The translations under genes were made by a program, and so were the position numbers. DNA of 64,000 bases from assembly GCA_020002185.1 (NCBI GenBank), contig CM034541.1:52046343-52110342 (forward strand). Direction: 5' to 3'. This stretch comes from Paraescarpia echinospica. Lineage: Eukaryota > Annelida > Polychaeta > Sabellida > Siboglinidae. How positions within the stretch are numbered: position 1 is the stretch's first letter; the number at the start of each line of letters is the position of its first letter. This document shows, piece after piece, positions 1 to 7,272 of this stretch. The notes below the pieces were generated by a model. That model was not told the DNA's origin. It did no database searches and saw only the letters and a program-made list of their open reading frames with translations.

Positions 1-345
1 ATTGAAGTGAGAAAACGTGTACTGCAATGTTACATAGAGCCCATATTGCTATATGGATGTGAATCCTGGAAAATAACCAATAGTTCACAAAAAACCATGA
101 AAGCCACTGAAATGTGGTTCTTAAGAAGAATACTGCGAGTGCCATGGACTGCAAAGCAAAGCAATGAAGTCATCCTTAGGACAGCCAAATCAAAAAGAAA
201 GATCATCAACAAAGTTAGAACACAACAAGCACAATTTATAGGCCATGTCATGAGAAAGAAAAAGTTAGAACAAATAGTAACAACAGGAAAGATAGAAGGA
301 AAAAGATCCATGATCGCCAACGCCTGTGACAGACATGGCACATAG
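1..345 (+). pseudogene. LINE-B reverse transcriptase C-terminal fragment
   Basis: This 112-residue reading frame is the C-terminal part of a non-LTR retrotransposon reverse transcriptase. It carries the typical post-RT text with LLYGCESW, WFLRRILRVPW and FIGHVMR. It is nearly identical to 53262-53630. It lacks about 200 bp present in that copy: both run through AAAGATCC, but here the next bases continue as ATGATCGCC, as at 53775. The fragment is cut at its 5' end by the window edge. Confidence 0.85.
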
Positions 346-453
346 AAGAAGAAGATAACAAGCAAGGTGTTGAAATTTGCGGTGATACAAAAGTGTTTAG
401 AAGGACTAAACGTGATGAGGATAGATAGCATTTACAAGATGATCTTGACAGGT
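346..453 (+). mobile_element. LINE-B 3' tail and resumed LINE-A (CR1-like) sequence
   Basis: The sequence matches 53705-53927, including AAGAAGAAGATAACAAGC and TTACAAGATGATCTTGACAG. The latter encodes the LQDDLDRL segment of the CR1-like RT that resumes after the nested LINE-B. Similarity to the downstream copy stops at 453, where Polinton-1 begins. Confidence 0.7.
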
Positions 454-874
454 AGATAAGTAGTGGTAAGAGGTTCGCCATCCCCGGAAGTGACCTAAGA
501 TCAAAGGCTTTTTCGTTTTTTATAAGTAGAATTCCTACGTTTTTTATTAGTAATGATTTAGCAACGTCAAAAAGTGATTGATGGGGGTCATGAGAAAGAG
601 GGTGTCGCCATCTACTGAATAAAGATGGAATAAATAGGGGGAATGACGACCTCTAGTGGCTAATCAGGTACTAATTAGGGTAATTAATTAATTAATTAAT
701 TAAGTACTAATTAGTAACAAATGAGTAGCGCAATTATAGGAGGAGAACGTTAACAATGACTAAAAATAGTAAATAGTGACCTATTAGTATTAATTACGTG
801 CACGGGAGGTGGGAAAGATTTTAGAGTGAAGTGACACCCCTGGAGATCAGCGAGTTTAAAATAATGACGCGCGG
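454..874 (+). repeat. Polinton-1 left terminal region, probable TIR
   Basis: No gene is seen. The segment shares short blocks with the Polinton-2 TIR, such as ATCAAAGGCTT, TTTTTATAAGTAG and GTGATTGATG. It also holds an (ATTA)n stretch at about 681-704. The other end of the element is missing, so TIR length cannot be measured. Confidence 0.55.
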
Positions 875-907
875 GAAGTTTCTAGAACCTTCTAGAAGCT
901 TCTAGAA
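875..907. promoter_or_regulatory. Heat-shock element: seven perfectly phased pentamers
   Basis: Alternating GAA and TTC triplets occur every 5 bp without a break: GAA 875-877, TTC 880-882, GAA 885-887, TTC 890-892, GAA 895-897, TTC 900-902, GAA 905-907. This is the canonical HSF-binding array (nGAAnnTTCn), longer than the three units normally needed. It lies about 420 bp inside the left end of Polinton-1. Which gene it would drive is unclear, as no convincing gene starts within the next 600 bp. Confidence 0.8.
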
Positions 908-1561
908 CGGTGCGGTGGTGGAGGTGGGGCCGCGCGGTTTAGATTACGGCTGGTGGCCTGGTTTTCACGTCTCACTGGCAAATGGTGGTGTCGAATGTCA
1001 GGCTGCAGGATTTTATGTGCATTGGTTTGACGGATAAATGTTTTTCGAGCCGTGCGCTTGTAATAAGCTTCTGGCACCGATGTGTCAGTGCTGGCTGCGG
1101 CACGGAAGGCCGGATTTTTCGTGGTGCGCGCTTATGTGGATATCAGTGCTAGCTGCGGCACCGCTGATGGATACGCGTGCAATTGCGGTGCAATATTGGA
1201 GCTGTCAGATTGGACTGTGCGCGTATTAATATAGGTGGAATTATTCGTGTGTTATTGCAGTTGGTGGTCTGTGTGTGCGCGTATTTAGCTTGTGGTTTTC
1301 GGTGGCTTTATCGTGTGTAAGTTGGAAACACATTTGGTGGGCACTGATATGCGTGCAATATCGTTATAGCAGCTGGGGGCCCGGCGCTGTCAGATTGGCC
1401 TGTGCGCGTGTATTAAGCTTGTGTCTTGGGCGTTGTTGCAACGACGAATAGGTGGAAAATATTATTCGTGTGTGATTTGGAATGCTGACGGATGTGAAAG
1501 GAAACACGGAAACAATAAACGGTGAGAAATAAATTGTATTGGTACAATAAAATTTCATTTA
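908..1561. other. Polinton-1 segment without a convincing gene
   Basis: Only short, unconserved open frames occur. A degenerate duplication is visible: GAGCTGTCAGATTGGACTGTGC near 1199 and GCTGTCAGATTGGCCTGTGC near 1386, each followed by GTATTAA and a later ATAGGTGGAA. It is probably the 3' side of the minus-strand gene plus non-coding sequence. Confidence 0.5.
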
Positions 1562-1991
1562 TCATGGTGGGGGACCAAAGCCGTGTCGGCCCGGGGGTTG
1601 TGGCGGAAAGGCTAAATGCACGGAAAGATGTGCTGGGATGGGTGGGCCAAATGAGGGGGGTAGAATTTCAGGGGCTGGAAAAATATCCGCAAATGAGAAT
1701 GGCTGTGCGAAAGTGTCTGGGAAGGGGTTGCCGGGCGCAATAACTTCTAAATCAGTGTAGCCGGGGTAGAAGTCATCGTCGAAGTTCTCCTCGAACTCTT
1801 CGAGTGAATCGTCACTGTCTGGTTCGGGTGGTGGTCGTCGTTGCGGCTCAACGGCCAATAGGGGCTGGTGACGGCATCGGACTGAGGTGAACGTGATCGG
1901 GCGGGGGGAAGGACCAACATGGTGCAGTGTAGTGCCCCGGCCGATATCATAGCGTCGATGCACAAGGCTCCGATCTATCACGTAGAGGTCT
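1562..1991 (-). CDS. Polinton-1 minus-strand spliced gene, exon 3 (acidic, proline-rich C-terminus)
   Basis: This is the third exon of a three-exon gene that I reconstruct from splice signals. The acceptor is a pyrimidine tract ending CCCCTGCAG at 1992, and the exon opens in the phase left by exon 2. It encodes 142 residues rich in Pro, Asp and Glu, including DSDDSLEEFEENFDDDF, and ends in a proline-rich tail. No catalytic domain is recognised. A GATAAA next to the stop may act as the poly(A) signal. Polinton-2 has a shorter counterpart at the same place and on the same strand, with a similar acidic block, which supports a real gene. Function is unknown; acidic patches might suggest a regulator, but that is a guess. 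Confidence 0.65.
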
Positions 1992-2428
1992 CTGCAGGGG
2001 AATGAGGAAAAGTTTAATTAGTGATACTGGCGCACGGGGGTTCATCTGTGGAGACGGAAACAGTGTTAAGGGCTGTGATGCGGTCGGCGACGCCCAAGGT
2101 ACAATGTCCCAGGTCGATTGGCGCGCGATCCTCTATCTATCATAAGCAGATCGGCTGGGGTTAAATTTATTCTATGCGATCTATGAATAAAGCCGTTTCG
2201 ATGCGAGGGCCTCGCAAGGGTTTGTCCGCGTCCTATATGTAGGGTATCGAAGCCGGCAATGATTCGTCTGCAAGTATGAAAAAAAGTATTAAAGTAACGG
2301 TGCGTCTCTGTTTAGGTTAGGCCCTGTAAAAAAACATTAAGTCGATAGCAGGGCGTTTGTAAATAGTGGGACGCTATAGCTTTTTATCGAAAGTCTGCAA
2401 AATAAAGGTAAATTATCGTTAAACGTAC

Positions 2429-2584
2429 CTTGTGCCGGGGCGGCTTTGTGGTGGGGGTAGACGCATAGAGGAGGGCGGTGGAATATCGCCGGCGGCTTGG
2501 GGAGGCACAATCACGTCGACTTGGGGAGGCGTATTCACGTCGACTTGGGGCGTACCGAGTCCGGCGTTTTGGGGAGGCGGATCG
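2429..2584 (-). CDS. Polinton-1 minus-strand spliced gene, exon 2
   Basis: This 156-nt exon lies between acceptor TTTTTTCAG (ending 2585) and donor AG|GTACGT (GT at 2428-2427). Reading in the phase of exon 1 it stays open throughout. It encodes a Pro/Gln-rich segment with the repeats TPPQVDV and VPPQAAG. Both introns show good consensus ends, and phases match at both junctions (two bases carried over each time). Confidence 0.6.
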
Positions 2585-2678
2585 CTGAAAAAATAGTGAA
2601 CGTTATAAAAGAAAGTGAGCGATGAAAGTCAGTGTTAGGTGAGTTAGCAATGAAAGTCAGTGAGTTAGCAAAACGTAC

Positions 2679-2737
2679 CTGTTTTGCAGCTGATGAGAAT
2701 TGGCCGCATAATTACCAACTTGTTCGGTTGGCTCCAT
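2679..2737 (-). CDS. Polinton-1 minus-strand spliced gene, exon 1 with start codon
   Basis: ATG is at 2737-2735. The exon encodes 19 residues starting MEPTEQVG plus two bases, and ends at donor CAG|GTACG (GT at 2678-2677). Together the three exons give 214 residues. A palindromic TATA box (2834-2843) and a CRE (2823-2830) lie about 100 bp upstream on this strand. The Polinton-2 gene likewise starts with a very short exon (MAPTKT). Confidence 0.6.
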
Positions 2738-2822
2738 AGTGAGAAATGAATTGCGCAGTTGTTGAGCCGCTGTTTTGCGCGCGGCCCCCTAGTCACGTAC
2801 GCCATAGCCTTACATAAGGTGC

Positions 2823-2843
2823 TGACGTCACTGTTTATATAAA
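2823..2843 (-). promoter_or_regulatory. CRE (TGACGTCA) and TATA box of the Polinton-1 minus-strand gene
   Basis: A perfect palindromic CREB/ATF site TGACGTCA lies at 2823-2830 and TTTATATAAA at 2834-2843. The TATA box is palindromic, so orientation is inferred from the minus-strand ATG about 100 bp away. The + early gene has its own TATA near 3100, so 2740-3190 is a divergent promoter region. Confidence 0.6.
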
Positions 2844-3098
2844 GCGCTTATGTAACTGTTTGTAAGTCTTTAAAACGACCGTTAAATGTGAAATGTGAGC
2901 AAACTAAGCGACCTATAATAGTCAGTGGGGTCTAGAGAATCTTATGGTGACTTTATATTAGGAAATAAAAGTGGCATTCTGTTAGTGCACTAGACTGACC
3001 GAGAGATTTTTTTCAGTTTTAGTAACCTTGTAAGAGTCGGCCGCTTTGTGGCTCGCGTGCGTTTGTGCACGGGGGCGTGCGGGCCGCGTGCAACGCGC

Positions 3099-3107
3099 TT
3101 ATATAGG
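3099..3107 (+). promoter_or_regulatory. TATA box of the Polinton-1 early region
   Basis: TTATATAGG lies 90 bp before the ATG at 3191. The Polinton-2 early gene has TATATAA 97 bp before its ATG, so the spacing is conserved. Confidence 0.6.
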
Positions 3108-3190
3108 AACCGGGCGGAGAACGTCTAAATATTGTCGCTGTCGTGTTGCCATCGTTGCCGTTTTGTTGTTGTTGCAGAGCGTTGTTGATC

Positions 3191-3349
3191 ATGTCCCCGC
3201 CTGTCGCGCACGGAGAGGCGCCACCAAAGAGAGGCAGCAAGCTGAGGGAGGTGCCAACGGTGGCGTCGGGTGGCAAAGCGAAGCCGGCGTCGGAGGCCAG
3301 TGCGAAGGCGCTTCCGACGGCCAACGAGGCGCCTACTTTCGAGGCCGTG
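3191..3349 (+). CDS. Polinton-1 early shared leader exon
   Basis: Fifty-three codons from ATG to donor GTG|GTGAGT (GT at 3350-3351), ending in phase 0. It is basic, with KRGSKLR and KAKPAS, and probably disordered. It can be read through into the OB-fold or spliced to the acceptor at 3902|3903. The donor sits at the same protein position as in Polinton-2, just before the conserved OB-fold. Confidence 0.65.
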
Positions 3350-3841
3350 GTGAGTGAGCCCGACGAAGTGTCGTTGAAGGAGTTCGTGCTGTCGTGCGAT
3401 GGCACGTATAAGATTGTTACCCCGCTAACAATCGTTGGGGTGGCTTGGAAAAGCAAATGCACGTACACGGGCTGTGGCATTTGCAAGCGCAAAGTGAGAG
3501 GTCTAGTAAGTGGTGGTCAGGCGTGCGCTGTACACGGCATACAGGCAACGACGAAGACGTATTTTTCGGTGCGCGTTTTGGTGGAAGACGAAAAGGACAC
3601 CGACACGGAGGCCAGCATTTGGATCACCCTGTTCGACGAAGCTATTTCGGCGATAGGCGATTACAATGCCGACCATGTGTCGGCCCTGTTGCCCGACCAG
3701 TTGCGCAGTAGCTTTGTGGCGAGCCTGGTTGGCACCGTCTTGGAGTTGACCATGCACAAGGTCGTGTGGGGTGGCATACTGGATGCGTATACGGTCCGTG
3801 AGGTGCGGGTCGTGACGAAGAAGGGGAGCGAGACCGTTTGA
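3191..3841 (+). CDS. RPA70 DBD-C-like single-strand DNA-binding protein, Polinton-1 (unspliced reading)
   Basis: The first ATG at 3191 gives 216 residues. The first 53 are basic and low-complexity (Lys/Ala/Pro/Ser). The rest is a compact domain with a zinc-ribbon-like C-x2-C ... C-x2-H set (CGIC, CAVH), a YFSVRVLV strand and the motif IWITLFDEA. This pattern is characteristic of the third DNA-binding OB-fold of replication protein A large subunit (Rep_fac-A_C family). Expected role: coating single-stranded DNA during protein-primed replication. A strong donor GTG|GTGAGT splits the leader from the OB-fold, so splicing would remove the OB-fold and join the leader to 3903-4790. The Polinton-2 homologue at 27919 has the same layout. 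Confidence 0.8.
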   Translation: MSPPVAHGEAPPKRGSKLREVPTVASGGKAKPASEASAKALPTANEAPTFEAVVSEPDEVSLKEFVLSCDGTYKIVTPLTIVGVAWKSKCTYTGCGICKRKVRGLVSGGQACAVHGIQATTKTYFSVRVLVEDEKDTDTEASIWITLFDEAISAIGDYNADHVSALLPDQLRSSFVASLVGTVLELTMHKVVWGGILDAYTVREVRVVTKKGSETV

Positions 3842-3902
3842 ATGACTAACGTTTGGCTAGTGTTCTGTAGACCTAATTGCTGCTTTGGTTATTCTTCTGT
3901 AG

Positions 3903-4790
3903 GACGCTGTAATTGCTGCTGCGTTGCGCGGCCTTATCGACGCTGCTGACGAGTGCGCACCCCCTGCCGAGAAGTGCGCTAAGAAGGAAGCAACGCCACG
4001 CCTTGCCGACGACCCTCCACCGCTGGGGAGAGGCGAAGAAGTGCTATCGAACTGCTGGCCGACAGTGGACGGCGCGCAGCCCATGCCACCGCACGACCTG
4101 GTGAGCGACGCCGGGACGCCCACGTACGTTGCATTAACCCCGGTGGTGGTGGTGGTGGGTCCAGACGAGGCAGCCGCTGTGCCAATAGGCCCGGCGGCGA
4201 CAGCGGACGCCTCCGCGACCGTGCTATCGTCACCACTGCCGCTGGCCGTGCTGTCCGTCTCGTCGGAAGACTTCATACCGTGGGCCCGTAACAATCGCCC
4301 CGTGGTCGTGGGCACACTTCAGACCGACTCGGAGTGGAGCGTTCTGCATTCATACGCCGGTCGTCAGCGATGCATGATGTCCACGTTTGCTGAGCTAGTC
4401 GGTGAGCGCGTGATGGACACAGCGCGACAAGAATGTGGTGAGTGCCCCCCGGAGGAGGGGTGCCCCTTCGTGCACATGTGCGGCTACAGGGGGAGGAAGC
4501 CGAGCCGACGGTATAACATTCTGTACGAAAACGCGGCGGCCCTGAATGTGTGCTTTTTTTCAGCGTCACTCGACAGCTTTCTACAGCAGACGTTGTTGCT
4601 TCCTGCTATTCGTATACTCTCGGTGCTGGAGGATCGTTGCGTGCGCGGCGATCGCGCTTCGGAGGGCGCGCTCCTGCGCCAGGTAGCCGACTGGCTCATG
4701 GGGACGGATTGGACGGCGCCGTTCGACCGTGCTCTGTTGGAGGTCGCCGTACAGTATTACCTAATGAAAAGGGCATGCCTCGACGTCTGA
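3903..4790 (+). CDS. Polinton-1 early alternative exon, Cys/His protein (D-module homologue)
   Basis: This exon opens directly after TTCTTCTGTAG|GAC in phase 0 and runs 295 codons. Joined to the 53-codon leader it would give a 348-residue protein. The N-terminal half is low-complexity (Pro/Ala/Val). The C-terminal half is conserved with Polinton-2 29214-29861: a C-x2-C-x5-C-x3-H cluster (CGECPPEEGCPFVHM), GYRGRKPSRRY, a helical SFLQQTLLLPAIRIL segment and a closing WLMGTDW...LLEVAV block. No known family is recognised; the cluster suggests zinc binding. A second acceptor-like TTCTGTAG at 3870 leads to an immediate stop. No ATG lies near the start of the open frame, which supports its being an exon. 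Confidence 0.7.
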   Translation, partial: DAVIAAALRGLIDAADECAPPAEKCAKKEATPRLADDPPPLGRGEEVLSNCWPTVDGAQPMPPHDLVSDAGTPTYVALTPVVVVVGPDEAAAVPIGPAATADASATVLSSPLPLAVLSVSSEDFIPWARNNRPVVVGTLQTDSEWSVLHSYAGRQRCMMSTFAELVGERVMDTARQECGECPPEEGCPFVHMCGYRGRKPSRRYNILYENAAALNVCFFSASLDSFLQQTLLLPAIRILSVLEDRCVRGDRASEGALLRQVADWLMGTDWTAPFDRALLEVAVQYYLMKRACLDV

Positions 4791-5290
4791 ACGCTATGAA
4801 CAGTGCATTTCGCTATGGCATAAAGCCGCTGATGAACATTAGCAGGAAAATTGAATGATGGCATAAGCGTTCCGCCGCCCATTGGCCGTTGTTAGAGCCT
4901 TATTATTTACTCTTCTGTGGCATAAAGCCTCTTTACTGTTTACAGTCTGAACATTTTGCTATGGCACATACGCCACTGATGAACATTAGCAGGAAATTGA
5001 ATGGTCGCTGTGCAGTATTACCAGCGGCCTATAGCGCCTAAAGCGTTATTATTTACTCCGCTGTGGCATAAGCGCCCCCTTAGTAGCGATGAACATTTTG
5101 CTATACGCCGTTGTTAGAGCCTTATTATTTACGCTGCTGTGGCATAAAGCCTTACTGTCGTGATGTAGTACGAGACTGCTTAATAAAACGTATGAAAATC
5201 AATTCCCGCCTTCTGTTGTTACCATCCAAAAAAACCGCACGTCATTCAATGCCTGTCCAATGGCGGCTGCCGCCCACAAAACACTCCGGG
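4791..5290 (+). repeat. Degenerate repeats downstream of the Polinton-1 early region
   Basis: Blocks such as GATGAACATTAGCAGGAAA (two copies), GGCATAAAGCC and GTTAGAGCCTTATTATTTAC recur at irregular spacing. An AATAAA at about 5179-5184 may be the early poly(A) signal. No gene is seen. Confidence 0.6.
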
Positions 5291-5490
5291 TGCCACTGAC
5301 GGCCGAAATTTCTATAAAAAAAACACTTTGCCGTGGAGGGCAGGCGCTGACGGCCGAAATTTCTATAAAAAAACACTTTGCCGTGGGGGGCAGGCGCTGA
5401 CGGCCGAAATTTCTACTACAAACCGTAAACTTAGGCGAAATTTCTACTACAAAAACGTTGCCGCTGACAGCCACAATTTCTACTACAAAA
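5290..5490 (+). repeat. 51-bp tandem repeat before the Polinton-1 polymerase
   Basis: TGACGGCCGAAATTTCTA recurs at 5297, 5348 and 5399, followed by degenerate copies of AAATTTCTACTACAAA. Short open frames across it come from the repeat. Polinton-2 has an unrelated-looking tandem repeat in the same intergenic slot (29940-30300). Confidence 0.75.
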
Positions 5491-5699
5491 CTTTGCCGTC
5501 GTCAAAACGTAAACAAAAAACTAGGCCGCCACTGATCCCTCGACGCTGTCGGTGTCGCCACCTGACGCAAAACGTAAACAAAAACTTTGTCCACTGGGCG
5601 GCCCTGCCAAACGCATCCCGCGGCGCTGCCACCTGTCTGTGTCGCCACCTGACGGAGCAGAGAACACCGCTTAGAAAAGCCCCCCTAGCGGGGTGGCCT

Positions 5700-5707
5700 T
5701 ATAAAGG
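5700..5707 (+). promoter_or_regulatory. TATA box of the Polinton-1 DNA polymerase
   Basis: TATAAAGG lies 59 bp before the ATG at 5759, directly after the hairpin-forming CCCCCCTAGCGGGGTGG. Polinton-2 has TATAAATA in the corresponding place. Confidence 0.6.
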
Positions 5708-5758
5708 GCGTCTACACGCCCCTCCGTCGTAGTTAATAGAGCGCCGCCTAGACCGACG

Positions 5759-6272
5759 ATGCACGTGTGTCCGAAATGCGATCGATCGTTCGTCCGTCTT
5801 TTTAATTTGACGCAGCATCTAAAAACATGCGTCAGCGATGAACACGAATGCCCGAAATGCAATCAAGCGTTCGCGCAGCGCTCCAATATGTTGCGGCATC
5901 TGCGTCTGTGCGGAGACGCCGCTGAGGGGCCCCCAAATCGACCGGACGCCGACGACGACCTACAGAGCGTCGTGCGCGACTACTGGGCGAGCATCCGTAC
6001 GTCTGTGGAGCACGGTCCCGTTCAATCTAGGTATAATTTCCATTTGACCGGTCACGTGACTACGACCGCGCACGACGCCCAACTACGACTGATGTTCGAG
6101 GAGCAGACTCGTGCCTTTAAAATAAACTTATCGTACGGGTTTATTCTGCGCCACAGGGAGACGGGCCGACTACGTTACTACCATTCTTCGTGTAACTGTT
6201 GCGGCCGCTATCTCGAGTCGCCCGTCCTCGTTTCCGACGCCGCGTCATTCGAACGCTTCCTCGAGGCCACCC
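5759..6272 (+). CDS. polB: Protein-primed type B DNA polymerase, N-terminus (Polinton-1), cut by gap
   Basis: 171 residues are visible before the N run. Two C2H2 zinc fingers open the protein (CPKCDRSFVRLFNLTQHLKTC and a second with CPKCNQAF). They are followed by a conserved region with FKINLSYGF, YYHSSCNCCGR and SFERFLEA. This aligns with the first ~180 residues of the Polinton-2 polymerase at high identity. The exonuclease and polymerase motifs would lie in or beyond the gap, so intactness cannot be judged. Confidence 0.9.
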
Positions 6273-7272
6273 NNNNNNNNNNNNNNNNNNNNNNNNNNNN
6301 NNNNNNNNNNNNNNNNNNNNNNNNNNNNNNNNNNNNNNNNNNNNNNNNNNNNNNNNNNNNNNNNNNNNNNNNNNNNNNNNNNNNNNNNNNNNNNNNNNNN
6401 NNNNNNNNNNNNNNNNNNNNNNNNNNNNNNNNNNNNNNNNNNNNNNNNNNNNNNNNNNNNNNNNNNNNNNNNNNNNNNNNNNNNNNNNNNNNNNNNNNNN
6501 NNNNNNNNNNNNNNNNNNNNNNNNNNNNNNNNNNNNNNNNNNNNNNNNNNNNNNNNNNNNNNNNNNNNNNNNNNNNNNNNNNNNNNNNNNNNNNNNNNNN
6601 NNNNNNNNNNNNNNNNNNNNNNNNNNNNNNNNNNNNNNNNNNNNNNNNNNNNNNNNNNNNNNNNNNNNNNNNNNNNNNNNNNNNNNNNNNNNNNNNNNNN
6701 NNNNNNNNNNNNNNNNNNNNNNNNNNNNNNNNNNNNNNNNNNNNNNNNNNNNNNNNNNNNNNNNNNNNNNNNNNNNNNNNNNNNNNNNNNNNNNNNNNNN
6801 NNNNNNNNNNNNNNNNNNNNNNNNNNNNNNNNNNNNNNNNNNNNNNNNNNNNNNNNNNNNNNNNNNNNNNNNNNNNNNNNNNNNNNNNNNNNNNNNNNNN
6901 NNNNNNNNNNNNNNNNNNNNNNNNNNNNNNNNNNNNNNNNNNNNNNNNNNNNNNNNNNNNNNNNNNNNNNNNNNNNNNNNNNNNNNNNNNNNNNNNNNNN
7001 NNNNNNNNNNNNNNNNNNNNNNNNNNNNNNNNNNNNNNNNNNNNNNNNNNNNNNNNNNNNNNNNNNNNNNNNNNNNNNNNNNNNNNNNNNNNNNNNNNNN
7101 NNNNNNNNNNNNNNNNNNNNNNNNNNNNNNNNNNNNNNNNNNNNNNNNNNNNNNNNNNNNNNNNNNNNNNNNNNNNNNNNNNNNNNNNNNNNNNNNNNNN
7201 NNNNNNNNNNNNNNNNNNNNNNNNNNNNNNNNNNNNNNNNNNNNNNNNNNNNNNNNNNNNNNNNNNNNNNNN
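6273..7272. other. Assembly gap of 1000 N
   Basis: Exactly 1000 unknown bases, the usual placeholder for a gap of unknown size. It joins the middle of a polymerase gene to the middle of a minisatellite, so up to ~12 kb of Polinton-1 may be missing here. Confidence 0.95.

Larger units (their letters stand above)
454..6272. mobile_element. Polinton-1, left part of a Maverick/Polinton element, truncated by an assembly gap
   Basis: The left edge is placed where similarity to the empty LINE copy at 53927 stops; the element starts AGATAAGTAG, with the usual 5'-AG. The 6 bp before it are ACAGGT, a candidate target duplication whose partner is not in view. Gene order matches Polinton-2: a minus-strand spliced gene, the + early region with an RPA-like protein, then DNA polymerase. 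The outer 500-720 resembles the Polinton-2 TIR (AAGATCAAAGGCTT, TTTTTTATAAGTAG). The rest, including all capsid genes, is lost in the 1000-N gap or absent. Confidence 0.85.

Noticed and set aside
892..1229. Small frames next to the heat-shock element as its target gene
   Set aside because: They are short, mutually overlapping, unconserved in Polinton-2 and lack a clear TATA box.
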